DNA of 64,000 nt from positions 62,001-126,000 of the forward strand of contig NZ_BJYD01000026.1 in assembly GCF_007991335.1 (NCBI RefSeq), written 5' to 3'. Under the pieces are notes generated by a model, which made no database searches, was not told the DNA's origin, and saw only the letters and a list, made by a program, of their open reading frames with translations. Below, piece by piece: positions 32,539 through 41,719 of the stretch. Made by a program: the position numbers and the translations under genes. The stretch's first letter is position 1. Every line of letters starts with the position of its first letter. This DNA is from Halobacillus faecis (GTDB taxonomy: Bacteria; Bacillota; Bacilli; Bacillales; Halobacillaceae).

Positions 32539-32685
32539 CTATTCTCCACTAATAATTTCCTGCCACCAATCTTTGTTATCAAGATACCATAGAATAGTTG
32601 GAGCAATCCATGTAATGAAGGTATAGGTTGGGGTCCAGCCTAATTGTTTAAGTTTTGTTGGAGTCAATACCATAACGTTTTCAAG
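32539..32685 (-). pseudogene. rmlB-like dTDP-glucose 4,6-dehydratase, C-terminal fragment
   Basis: The minus strand reads …LTPTKLKQLGWTPTYTF, then WYLDNKDWWQEIISGE and TAG at 32539-32541. This is the typical C-terminus of RmlB-like NAD-dependent sugar dehydratases. Only about 48 codons remain and they begin abruptly at the REP hairpin (32684-32714). Confidence 0.7.
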
Positions 32686-32714
32686 GAAGCGCTAGAACCG
32701 TCCCCGCGCTTCTT
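32684..32714. repeat. REP-like hairpin at a gene-fusion junction
   Basis: AGGAAGCGCTAGAACCGTCC then CCGCGCTTCTT. The stem GAAGCGC / GCGCTTC is perfect. It lies exactly between the ugd 5' fragment and the rmlB 3' fragment, suggesting that a REP insertion or REP-mediated recombination removed the rest of both genes. Confidence 0.75.
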
Positions 32715-32715
32715 C

Positions 32716-32987
32716 ATGTAGGAAAGATCAGCTGAACCATCAAGTTTTTCAGGAGTTCCAACTCCTATAAAGATAGCGTCTGCATTTTGATATGCTGCCT
32801 TATAATCAGTTGTATAATGAAGTCGGCTTTTAGAGTAATTTTTCTGCATAAGTTCCTCTAAGCCTTCTTCATATATTGGGGAAACCCCTGACTTCATTAA
32901 TTTTACTTTTTCTTCATCAATATCTACACAAGTTACTTGGTGCCCCATTTCAGCAAAACAAACTCCTGCAACTGCTAAATTATACAT
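32716..32987 (-). pseudogene. Second ugd-like gene, 5' fragment with internal deletion
   Basis: From ATG at 32987 the frame reads MYNLAVAGVCFAEMGHQVT, then CVDIDEEKVKLMKSGVSPIY and IFIGVGTPEKLDGSADLSYM, a UDP-glucose 6-dehydrogenase N-terminus of the long (Ugd/TuaD-like) type. The GxGYVGL nucleotide-binding loop that should follow AVAG is missing, a small in-frame deletion. The gene ends at the REP hairpin after about 90 codons. It is doubly inactivated. The functional ugd lies downstream. Confidence 0.8.
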
Positions 32988-33147
32988 TGTGCTACCTCTA
33001 GATGTAAGATATCAGTATATTTCTTTATGAATATACACACCATAAAATTAATACTACACAAGTTTTAAAGAACATTACAACATTATCTATAACCTCAATT
33101 TATCAAGCATCTACTCCTATTTAATTTAACCCGTTCTGAATTTTATT

Positions 33148-34683
33148 TTAGCTTATACTTTTGATTTTCCTAGGTAGCTTTTTTTCTATCATAGCGTATA
33201 AAATCAGCCCTACTTCTTTTGTAATTTGATTGTTTACAATTAAATTTATCATCAAAATTATTAAACCATTAATAGTAAACAATAGCATACCAAAAAGGAA
33301 GAATGTAACGTATCCATTAATATTAGGGATAAGAAGTAATTCTATCCCTACCAAGAAAACAGAAGCTCCAAAAGTAGTCATCAGTATTTTCATAAATACA
33401 TAAATATTGCTATTAAAATAATATAAATGGACATATCCAACCTCAAATATTGCAAGTAAGACAGCTGTTATAAACACTGCTAATAAAACTCCATAAAAAC
33501 CTATCAGCAGATTCCCAATAACCATCATTATTACTAAAGTAACCATTGAAAACGTTTGAATTTTTCGTGCTATTTTGAAATTCCCAGACATGTTTATTAA
33601 ATTACCACTTGGTATATGAATAATTTCAAACAATGTAATTAATACAAGTATTGCAGCTAACTTTACGTTTATATAATCCACATCACTAAATCCATCTGTA
33701 TAAAGGCTAATAAATGGCATAATTAAAACTGAAGTAGAGGTAAGAAAAGTAAACATTACATTTATTACGATAAACTGATACTGATAAAAGACCTTAAGAA
33801 CTACATCTTTACTATTGGTAGAAATTAAATTTCCTAGCCCCATCCTAGGTGCATTTACAATTGCATTGATAAAGCTTTTCAACAATGTGAATATACTATT
33901 ATATACTGCATATACACTTGCAAATATAGTACCTGCAGTTGTAGATATAGCAATTATAGGTAGTGTGGTATATATTATCCCTGTAAGTTTTTGTATAAAC
34001 ACGTCTTTTGTACCTTTAATCGCTTTATAATTAGGTTGTATATCAAAATTCATGTAACTGTAATTCTTTTTACACACGTAAACAATCATTAAACTATTTA
34101 TAATAGAACCTAGCATTGTTGAAAGGCGTATAAACAACATATGCCCCTCAACAGATATCACTACAATAATTAGCAACTGTGAAATCACCAAAGTAAATAG
34201 ACTTATAAAATGTAAAATATACTCCCTATGTTCGGTCTGTATTAGAATTCTATACTTTGTTGCATACATAAGTTTAAAGCAAGTTGATATTACCGTCATA
34301 AATAAAGTTAAAGATACAATATACCATGATAAACTACTCTCAACGACAACTGTAAAAACAACTGTAGCTAAAATGCCTATACCTAAAAAGAATAGTCCTA
34401 TTTTATTAAAAATATTTTTTGTTGCAGATAAGATTGAATTTATTTTTTTGTAATTTTGATCTGTTAGAGGTTTAAATAAGGCAACATTAGTTGCTAAAGT
34501 AAAACCTCCCTCTACAATCATTAGCATAGCAATAAACTGGTTTGCAGTAGAATTTAAACCATTAAAATCTGATCCATAATTCAAAATTATCTGCCTAGTA
34601 ATAATTAATCCAAGAAGACCATTTAACACTGTTAATGCAACAGAACTTAAAGCAGTATATATACTTTTTTTCTTTTTATTCAT
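33148..34683 (-). CDS. Polysaccharide flippase (Wzx/MATE-like)
   Basis: 511 residues with about 12-14 hydrophobic helices spread over the whole length, starting ALSSVALTVLNGLLGLIITR and including TANQFIAMLMIVEGGFTLAT. This is the polysaccharide-transporter (PST) architecture that flips undecaprenyl-linked repeat units across the membrane. It overlaps the stop of the upstream glycosyltransferase by 4 bases. With the Wzy-like protein at 37248 it indicates a Wzx/Wzy-dependent pathway. The sequence is AT-rich. Confidence 0.85.
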   Translation of the reverse strand: MNKKKKSIYTALSSVALTVLNGLLGLIITRQIILNYGSDFNGLNSTANQFIAMLMIVEGGFTLATNVALFKPLTDQNYKKINSILSATKNIFNKIGLFFLGIGILATVVFTVVVESSLSWYIVSLTLFMTVISTCFKLMYATKYRILIQTEHREYILHFISLFTLVISQLLIIVVISVEGHMLFIRLSTMLGSIINSLMIVYVCKKNYSYMNFDIQPNYKAIKGTKDVFIQKLTGIIYTTLPIIAISTTAGTIFASVYAVYNSIFTLLKSFINAIVNAPRMGLGNLISTNSKDVVLKVFYQYQFIVINVMFTFLTSTSVLIMPFISLYTDGFSDVDYINVKLAAILVLITLFEIIHIPSGNLINMSGNFKIARKIQTFSMVTLVIMMVIGNLLIGFYGVLLAVFITAVLLAIFEVGYVHLYYFNSNIYVFMKILMTTFGASVFLVGIELLLIPNINGYVTFFLFGMLLFTINGLIILMINLIVNNQITKEVGLILYAMIEKKLPRKIKSIS

Positions 34684-35972
34684 AACTCACTCACAGTTGC
34701 AACAAACCTAGCTGAAACATTATCCCCTTCTATTTCCTTAAAGATTGTTGCAACGTCAAGGTAATCCAACTTTGAATCCTTAAATTCTTCACAAAAGTTT
34801 CTAATTGAATTTTCATCTTCTTCATAATTCTGTAGCCATTCCTTTATGATTAATACAAATGGATATTTCTTCAAATACTTTAATGATGGGTCTTCTGGTG
34901 TTTTGGAAAAGTGTATTATAGGTTTACCTGTACTCATATATTCAAATATTTTTCCAGGTACTTGAAAACTTACAGTGTTACCTATGTTAATTAATATATC
35001 TGCTGTAAGTAAAGCATTTTTTGATATATCATGGTCTTGGAGCGGGTGTACTGAAAATTTATTAGAGACGTCTAACACTAAACTCCGTATTGTTTCTTCC
35101 TTATAGTTGGTTAAAAAAGTAAAGTGTATATTGTTATCCACTTGGTTAAGGATATTTAAAGCATATTCTGGGTTCCTTATATCTTTATAGAATCTGCCTG
35201 TAAATATACAATTAATCTTATTTTTATTAAAAGAAATTTTTCTATCAACAGATTCTTTATATGATATGGGACTTAAATTAGCAAAAGGAAACACTTTAAA
35301 TTTCTCTTTATATACTTTATAAGGTTTCTTAATATAGAAGTCATACAGTTCTGGAGTTAAAAAGATCTGATCACAAGCATCAAGGACTTGATCTTCATTC
35401 CTGTAAGCCCTTTTCTTCTTTCTTCTACTAATATATTTAGTAACCTGGTTATTATAAGTGAATGGATCAAATTGAAATACGATCCACTTTATTTTTCCAT
35501 TAATAAGTTTATAAAATTTAGAAGCTATATGATGAGATATAAAAGGTTGAGAAATAGAAATTACCGTATCATATTTCTTTTGATTGTATAGTTCAAGACA
35601 TTTCGCTACTACTTTCTTTTCACTCCAGCCAATACTTTGTCGCTCAATAAAGTTAAATCTATATTTCAATAACACAAGACCCCTTGCTAACTTTAACGGT
35701 AAATTAAATATTGGCTTTAAAACTTTCCACTTATTTATGACCGCATTAAAATTATCTAAATAGGAATTAATTACTCTATAGTTATTCTTAACTCTATAAA
35801 CGTTTACATTATTGATAATTTCTTCATCAAGAGTTTTTATGTCTTTTTTGTCTGTTATAACGTCCACATAATGGCCTTGATTAACCAATTTAATTATTAA
35901 GGGATCTACACAATTAGCCACCGACGATGGGTTAGGAGAGTGATTTCCCATTACAATTAATATTTTTTTCAT
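34680..35972 (-). CDS. Glycosyltransferase, GT4-like
   Basis: 430 residues with the GT-B two-domain form. The N-terminus MKKILIVMGNHSPNPSSVAN and the C-terminal SFQVPGKIFEYMSTGKPIIHFSK (about 340-362) match GT4-like transferases, although the usual E-x7-E motif is modified. It should act on the cytoplasmic face, adding a sugar to the lipid-linked repeat unit. Donor and linkage cannot be read from sequence. It overlaps the flippase by 4 bases. Confidence 0.75.
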   Translation of the reverse strand: MKKILIVMGNHSPNPSSVANCVDPLIIKLVNQGHYVDVITDKKDIKTLDEEIINNVNVYRVKNNYRVINSYLDNFNAVINKWKVLKPIFNLPLKLARGLVLLKYRFNFIERQSIGWSEKKVVAKCLELYNQKKYDTVISISQPFISHHIASKFYKLINGKIKWIVFQFDPFTYNNQVTKYISRRKKKRAYRNEDQVLDACDQIFLTPELYDFYIKKPYKVYKEKFKVFPFANLSPISYKESVDRKISFNKNKINCIFTGRFYKDIRNPEYALNILNQVDNNIHFTFLTNYKEETIRSLVLDVSNKFSVHPLQDHDISKNALLTADILINIGNTVSFQVPGKIFEYMSTGKPIIHFSKTPEDPSLKYLKKYPFVLIIKEWLQNYEEDENSIRNFCEEFKDSKLDYLDVATIFKEIEGDNVSARFVATVSEL

Positions 35973-36004
35973 CTATATACCCTCATTTTAAGATATTCAT
36001 AAAA

Positions 36005-37192
36005 TTATATTTGCCTTTGCTTCAAAAATAAGATATCCTTCTCATTTTCTACTATCTCTTCCCAATAAAAGCCATTACCGGTTTTTTTTGTGTTTTCACT
36101 AATTACCTTGACAACTTTTTTAGTGAAGTTTTCACAAATATAAGTGTCTGTGTTAGGAACTAGATTATCTTCTGTTGAAATAATCTCGGGTATGCCACCT
36201 GTATTAGTAGCAACTACAGGCGTCCCACAGGCTTGCGACTCTAATATTACATTTCCTAAGCCTTCATTTACACTTGGCAAGACTAAACAGTCAAAAATAT
36301 TATAGTACTTAGCCAATGTTTCTTGATTTAGATTTGAATTTAGTCTCACGTCGATATTACTCTTACTAACCTCTTCATCTATAATTGTTTTTAAAGGACC
36401 ATCTCCAATAATAAAAAATGTTATCCGGTCTTTCATACTCTCCTGAATTCTATCAAATATTTCAATTAAATATTCTGCTCTTTTTATTTTGGTTAGGCTA
36501 CCAACAAAACCAACTACATATTTACCTGTGTTAGTATCACTTTTTATTTTTTCGATAAGTTTCTTTGGATATTGATAATATATTTTAGGATTAACAGCGT
36601 TATAAGTGATGTGAAATTCCTGGTTATCACTATCCCAACCAAGCTTCTCAGCTTCTAATTTAAGTTGGTTACTAACAAAAAAGGGAGCATCTGAATGATT
36701 TATATTCCGTAAAAGATATTTTTTGTATATATTATCCCTGCGAGGAAGAGTATGTACATCACTTCCGTGGACAGTTAATGTGTAAGGAAGGTTCTTATAT
36801 TTTTTTAGATAATATGCAAAACTTCCTTGTGCTCCTCCCCAATGTGCAATAGTAATGTTATATTTTTGTGTATTCAATGTCTTTATAGCATTTTTGTATA
36901 GCGGGAAGTCTATACCAACTTTACTTAAAAAATTTGTTAGTAGAGTATTTCTTATATATAAATTATTATATCTCACCCCATCAACTAAGAAATAATCTTT
37001 CTTACGTTGATTTATGTTTTTTTTAAACAACTTCTTAATCATAACTAAAATGGCACTATCATAAAATTTAAGAGAATATACATCACCATTTACTTGGGGG
37101 TCTTCAAGCAATCTTTTAACTCTGTTGTGTGTAGCTACAAATAAGCCAGCTCTATTGTATTCATCCATTCTTACTATAAAAAGTATATTCAA
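36005..37192 (-). CDS. Glycosyltransferase family 4
   Basis: 395 residues. N-terminal Rossmann half with HWGGAQGSFAYYLKKY and TVHGSDVHTLPRRDN, C-terminal half with VGFVGSLTKIKRAEYLIEIF and LPSVNEGLGNVILESQACG, the E-x7-E motif of GT4. It is a retaining transferase (GT4 mechanism) that extends the repeat unit. The specific sugar is not predictable. It lies within the compact minus-strand glycan operon. Confidence 0.85.
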   Translation of the reverse strand: MNILFIVRMDEYNRAGLFVATHNRVKRLLEDPQVNGDVYSLKFYDSAILVMIKKLFKKNINQRKKDYFLVDGVRYNNLYIRNTLLTNFLSKVGIDFPLYKNAIKTLNTQKYNITIAHWGGAQGSFAYYLKKYKNLPYTLTVHGSDVHTLPRRDNIYKKYLLRNINHSDAPFFVSNQLKLEAEKLGWDSDNQEFHITYNAVNPKIYYQYPKKLIEKIKSDTNTGKYVVGFVGSLTKIKRAEYLIEIFDRIQESMKDRITFFIIGDGPLKTIIDEEVSKSNIDVRLNSNLNQETLAKYYNIFDCLVLPSVNEGLGNVILESQACGTPVVATNTGGIPEIISTEDNLVPNTDTYICENFTKKVVKVISENTKKTGNGFYWEEIVENEKDILFLKQRQI

Positions 37193-37247
37193 TATATTTC
37201 CTCCGCAAATAAAACTTTTAATTATATTTACACAGCAATACCTACAT

Positions 37248-38432
37248 TTATTTTTGGTGATTTGTATTTTTATATATGAGTTGAGTAGCAGCTATTAGTA
37301 CACCTAGAAAGAACCACAATAAATTAAAATGAAATATAGAACTAGGCACTGTACTTGCTGGGATAAATAGTATAGTACACCATAAAATAGGCCACAATAC
37401 TTCATTTAATTGATTATTTCTATTCTTTATCAATAAAACTAATGAATGTATAAATAAAAATATTAAACCGAAGAATACAAGTAACCCATAATTTGATGAT
37501 ATTTCCAACCAAAAATTATGAATTTTCCATCCTGTATCTGGCATGTAAGCTTCAATGTTACCTGGGCCAACTCCAAGTGGATTCTTAGTTGTTATTTCAA
37601 AAGCACTGGCTGTTAATTTTCCCCTCCCTCCCCCAATCTCATTATTTAAAGTCAGAACAGTGTTTATAGCCTTATGGATTACATCGTTAAAAAATGCAAA
37701 TAGAACTATGGCAAATATTATTGAAAAGAACAAAAATTTAGTTTGTTTTAAATACAATTCTCTCATAAAAAAAGTAATTGAAGTAATAAGAAAAATCCCG
37801 ATTAATGATCGAGTTGAATTTAAGTAGATTATATAAAAAATGCTTATATACATGAATAACCCGAGTAGCTTGAATATATAGTTCGATTTAATCCAATATA
37901 GAACTATAGGAAGGCTCATTATTAAAAAAAAGCTATAATCGTTTGGGTTATAAAATCGGAATGTAGCGATATCATTTAAACCATAGTGGAAAGCTCCTGA
38001 GCTGGGTAGATGGTTACCAGTTAATATTTCCCACCAAGCAATTGATAGAGAAACTAGGACTAATGCTCCCCACACCTTATATAACAATTTAAAACGACAG
38101 TATGAATTAAAAATTCTAATCACATAAATTATTATAAGGATCCCAATAAGTAGCAATTGATAATGATGCATAGTTTGCGTGGAGTTTTGAACCCATAAAA
38201 GTTGGATAGAAGCATATAAAAACCAAAAAAAGAAAAAAATGAACGGATACAAGTTCTTTTTATAATAGATTGTATTATCCCTTATATCTATTAAAATGTG
38301 TACAAAGAATAATATACTAAATATAATAAGACCAAATTTACCGTGTAGCATCTGAAAACATACCAATGAAACTAACAAGATCACTGATATATATTGCAGT
38401 TGAATGCTTTTTATATTATAGATTGAGATCAT
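37248..38432 (-). CDS. O-antigen polymerase/ligase-like membrane protein (Wzy)
   Basis: 394 residues, about 10-12 hydrophobic helices and a large extracytoplasmic loop at about 270-310 (GGGRGKLTASAFEITTKNPL then GVGPGNIEAYMP). NPLGVGPGN is typical of the WaaL/Wzy-C family loop. As the only such protein here, beside a Wzx-type flippase, it probably polymerises the repeat units on the outer face of the membrane. Confidence 0.85.
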   Translation of the reverse strand: MISIYNIKSIQLQYISVILLVSLVCFQMLHGKFGLIIFSILFFVHILIDIRDNTIYYKKNLYPFIFFFFWFLYASIQLLWVQNSTQTMHHYQLLLIGILIIIYVIRIFNSYCRFKLLYKVWGALVLVSLSIAWWEILTGNHLPSSGAFHYGLNDIATFRFYNPNDYSFFLIMSLPIVLYWIKSNYIFKLLGLFMYISIFYIIYLNSTRSLIGIFLITSITFFMRELYLKQTKFLFFSIIFAIVLFAFFNDVIHKAINTVLTLNNEIGGGRGKLTASAFEITTKNPLGVGPGNIEAYMPDTGWKIHNFWLEISSNYGLLVFFGLIFLFIHSLVLLIKNRNNQLNEVLWPILWCTILFIPASTVPSSIFHFNLLWFFLGVLIAATQLIYKNTNHQK

Positions 38433-38468
38433 CTTATTACTTACCTCTCCTGAAGTATCAAGTTTAGA

Positions 38469-39419
38469 TTACATAGTTTTATTATATTTGCTATTCCTTC
38501 TCCTACTTTTAATGATTTTTATTCTTGAAACCAACCATGAAAATTTGAAAATTTCCTTGTTAAATATCGGAATTTTATTTTTCTTTAAAGTTAAGTACAC
38601 AGGTAATATTTCTTTTATCCCTAAACTCTTAGCCATTAATACGAAACCTCTTCCGCTTAATTTTAGTGATGTAAATTCACTATCATCCAATATCCCTTTC
38701 AAGTAATTGAAGTATTTAACAAAAACTTCCAACCTTGTCAAAATGATTTTACGACTTAAAGTAGTAGTCAAACTACCTTTACTTTTAGTTACACAATAAA
38801 TCGTTCCATTATCTATTTTGAAGTTTTCCATATAATAACCCACTTGAGTCGAAAACATGATATCGTTCGACACAAGAACCTCGTCGAAGTAGATATTATG
38901 TTTTCTTAAAAAAGATCTCTTATATAACTTAGACCAAGGTACTACGAAGGAGTATCTTAAATCAAGAGTCGATTTATTATCTCTTTTACTTTGATAATTT
39001 GATAATATCTTTTCATAAGGTACATGTCTGTCTGAAATATCACCGGTATCTGACTCTATACTAGTAGGCTTAAAAAATACTACTTCGTAACCAGTATCAT
39101 TGTATTCTTCAACCTTATCCCAACACTCATCTAAAAAGTAGTCGTCATCATCTGCAAAAAGAATCCACTTGCCATTCGATTTATCCAAACCTATATTTCT
39201 ACACACCCCTGCCCCAGGCAGTTTTGTAGTATTCTCATAGAAGGATACATTTTCTTTCTTTTTATCTTTAACATAAGAAAGTTCGTTTTCAAATTCACTA
39301 CTACTGTTATCATCTATTACCAAAACTTCAATCTGTTTTTTGTTAGGTATTGAGTCCAGTAATGTAGATAATGTTTTAGGCGAATTATAGTGTGGAATTA
39401 TCACAGAGATATTTATCAT
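38469..39419 (-). CDS. Glycosyltransferase family 2
   Basis: 316 residues. GT-A fold: ISVIIPHYNSPKTLSTLLDSI at the start, VLVIDDNSS, the metal-binding WILFADDDDYF (about 85-95) and VVPWSKLYKRSFLRKHNIYF. It is an inverting transferase transferring an activated sugar to the growing repeat unit. The C-terminal 90 residues are basic with hydrophobic patches, consistent with membrane association. Confidence 0.85.
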   Translation of the reverse strand: MINISVIIPHYNSPKTLSTLLDSIPNKKQIEVLVIDDNSSSEFENELSYVKDKKKENVSFYENTTKLPGAGVCRNIGLDKSNGKWILFADDDDYFLDECWDKVEEYNDTGYEVVFFKPTSIESDTGDISDRHVPYEKILSNYQSKRDNKSTLDLRYSFVVPWSKLYKRSFLRKHNIYFDEVLVSNDIMFSTQVGYYMENFKIDNGTIYCVTKSKGSLTTTLSRKIILTRLEVFVKYFNYLKGILDDSEFTSLKLSGRGFVLMAKSLGIKEILPVYLTLKKNKIPIFNKEIFKFSWLVSRIKIIKSRRRNSKYNKTM

Positions 39420-39435
39420 TACTTACTCCTTTTAT

Positions 39436-40587
39436 TTATATTTCAAATAATGTTTCGTATTGTAGTTTATTCCGATAATTGCTAGCCTCTTTTTTAGCAA
39501 ATAAAAATGCCCGTTTAGATATATCATCATATTCTTTCTGATCCATCTCTAAGCATGTTTTTATAACATTATTAAATTGGCGGTATTTATTTAGAGGAAT
39601 ATCCCATCCAACAGATTTCTCTTCTAATTCTCTCCATGGAGTTTGATCACTAATTATTACTGGACAACCACCAATTAAAGCCTCTGAAATAACATGCCCA
39701 AAATTCTCCCCATAAGTTGGGAAAAGAAATACATGATTGTTATTAAAGATATTGAAAACATCTTTATGTTCTGATATACCATTATAATTAACATTTATGT
39801 TAGAAGGTAACGTGTTTATAATTTTCTTACATTCAAGCCAATACTTTTGATCTTCAATAGGGCCATAAATATTGAAGTCTATATCTCCTTGTATATCGTT
39901 TAGGATACTTAGCGCAAATTTTAAGTTTTTCTTAGGGTGAATCCTTGAAATAAAAACAACCTTTAATTTGTTTTTATACTTTTTAATTTGCTTATTGAAG
40001 TTTAATGATTCGTAGTCAGATGTTAAGTTATTTGCTATAGTAACATCTATGTCCTTATTAAGATTTCTCTTTATATCCTCACTTTCTGTAACAGCAGTTG
40101 CATGCCAATTAACATTTTTATATAAATTGAAGAATTTTGATGTGTTAATAAAAATCTTTTTCTTGAAACTTTTTAAATTTAAGGCTCCTGGAGAAAACTC
40201 TCCTCTTGGAGCTATTACCAAAGGAGAATTTCTCTTAATTATATTCAAATTTTTTAACACAACTGGTAATATGCTAAATTTAAAAGAAAAAAAGCTATTT
40301 AAATAGATTATATCGAAATTGATAGAATTAATTATTTTTGTCATTTTTTTTATACTTAATCTAGAAATATCAGTATAGAACACCTTGGCATTCCCTACTT
40401 TTTCCCACTTGTCAACTTCGATCTTTTCAAAAGGTTTATTTTCTCCAATGTCCCTATCTGACGTAAGGACATGAAAATCATATTTATCAGAAAGGTTGTC
40501 AACTAAATTTTTTATAGACTGAACAGGACCTCCAGCTTTAAAACTTGGTATATAATATCTAGTCAATATTAAAATCTTCTTTTTCAT
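39436..40587 (-). CDS. Glycosyltransferase family 4
   Basis: 383 residues. LTRYYIPSFKAGGPVQSIKN at the N-terminus is the glycine-rich acceptor loop of GT4. VISRIHPKKNLKFALSIL and FPTYGENFGHVISEALIGG (E-x7-E) form the donor site. It overlaps nothing but is only 5 bases from CapG, so it is co-transcribed. One of five glycosyltransferases of the locus. Confidence 0.85.
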   Translation of the reverse strand: MKKKILILTRYYIPSFKAGGPVQSIKNLVDNLSDKYDFHVLTSDRDIGENKPFEKIEVDKWEKVGNAKVFYTDISRLSIKKMTKIINSINFDIIYLNSFFSFKFSILPVVLKNLNIIKRNSPLVIAPRGEFSPGALNLKSFKKKIFINTSKFFNLYKNVNWHATAVTESEDIKRNLNKDIDVTIANNLTSDYESLNFNKQIKKYKNKLKVVFISRIHPKKNLKFALSILNDIQGDIDFNIYGPIEDQKYWLECKKIINTLPSNINVNYNGISEHKDVFNIFNNNHVFLFPTYGENFGHVISEALIGGCPVIISDQTPWRELEEKSVGWDIPLNKYRQFNNVIKTCLEMDQKEYDDISKRAFLFAKKEASNYRNKLQYETLFEI

Positions 40588-40591
40588 GCTA

Positions 40592-41716
40592 CTATTTCAC
40601 CCAAACTAATCTATTCACGTAATCAGTGTAAGACAGCATGATTCGTAATACTTTATCTGAAACATTTGGCATACTATAATCATCAACATTTCTTAGCGTG
40701 TCTGTTTTTTGCAACTCTAAGACTCTCAGTCCTTGTAATATTCTTTCTTTCTTCAATCCAACCATCATAACAGAAGCTTCCTCCATTGCTTCTGGTCTTT
40801 CATGAGCTTGTCTTATATTGAGTGCTTTAAATTTTAAAATAGAAGATTCTTCGCTTATTGTTCCACTATCACTTAGAACAGCTCTCGCATTGACTTGAAG
40901 CTTCACATAATCATTAAACCCTAAAGGCTTGATAGTTCTCACTAATGGGTGGAACCCTATCCCCTTAGTATCAATCATTTTTCTAGTTCTAGGGTGTGTA
41001 CTGACAATTACTGGCATTTTATATTTTTCAGCTATCGCATTTAAACTTTCAGCTAAATCTAGGAAGTTAATTTCCGAATTGATATTTTCTTCCCTATGAG
41101 CAGACACAACAAAATAATTATTTTCATTTAGATCAAATCTTCTTATTACGTCTGAATTCTCAATGTCATCCTTCCTCAATTTAAGAACCTCAAACATAGG
41201 GGAGCCTGTTTTAATAATTCTATCAGATGGGAATCCTTCTTTAAGAAGATATTCTCTTGCAATATCACTGTAAGTAAGATTAATATCAGCTGTATGATCA
41301 ACTATCTTTCTGTTCGTTTCTTCTGGCACCCTTTGATCGAAACATCTATTCCCTGCTTCCATATGAAAGATTGGAATTTGCCGCCTTTTTGCAGCAATTG
41401 CACTTAAACAACTATTAGTATCACCAAGGACTAAAAAAGCATCTGGTCTTATCTTTTCCATAATTGGATCAATACTAACTAATATATTTCCTATCGTTTC
41501 TACCGCTGATCCAGTGGCAGCATTAAGGAAATAGTCAGGTTTACTCAGGTTAAAATCATTGAAAAACACTTCATTTAATTCATAATCGTAATTTTGTCCT
41601 GTATGAACAAGTGTATGTTCAACCGCATCAGAATTTTCTAATTTATTTATGACAGCCGATAACCTTATTATTTCAGGTCTAGTCCCAACTACTGTCATGA
41701 CTTTCAATTTTTCCAT
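40592..41716 (-). CDS. UDP-N-acetylglucosamine 2-epimerase family, CapG/FnlC-like
   Basis: 374 residues. MTVVGTRPEIIRLSAVI, VHTGQNYDYELNEVFF, VLGDTNSCLSAIAAKRRQIP, FHMEAGNRCFDQRVPEETNR and SAHREENI are the family's active-site segments. With CapE and CapF directly upstream, it completes the three-enzyme route from UDP-GlcNAc to UDP-N-acetyl-L-fucosamine; the CapG step is the final 2-epimerisation. Spacing to CapF is 3 bases. Confidence 0.9.
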   Translation of the reverse strand: MEKLKVMTVVGTRPEIIRLSAVINKLENSDAVEHTLVHTGQNYDYELNEVFFNDFNLSKPDYFLNAATGSAVETIGNILVSIDPIMEKIRPDAFLVLGDTNSCLSAIAAKRRQIPIFHMEAGNRCFDQRVPEETNRKIVDHTADINLTYSDIAREYLLKEGFPSDRIIKTGSPMFEVLKLRKDDIENSDVIRRFDLNENNYFVVSAHREENINSEINFLDLAESLNAIAEKYKMPVIVSTHPRTRKMIDTKGIGFHPLVRTIKPLGFNDYVKLQVNARAVLSDSGTISEESSILKFKALNIRQAHERPEAMEEASVMMVGLKKERILQGLRVLELQKTDTLRNVDDYSMPNVSDKVLRIMLSYTDYVNRLVWVK

Positions 41717-41719
41717 TAA

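Noticed and set aside
18600-33000. Possible CRISPR array because of the many repeats
   Set aside because: Repeats are dispersed, differ in length and are not regularly spaced; no cas genes are present.
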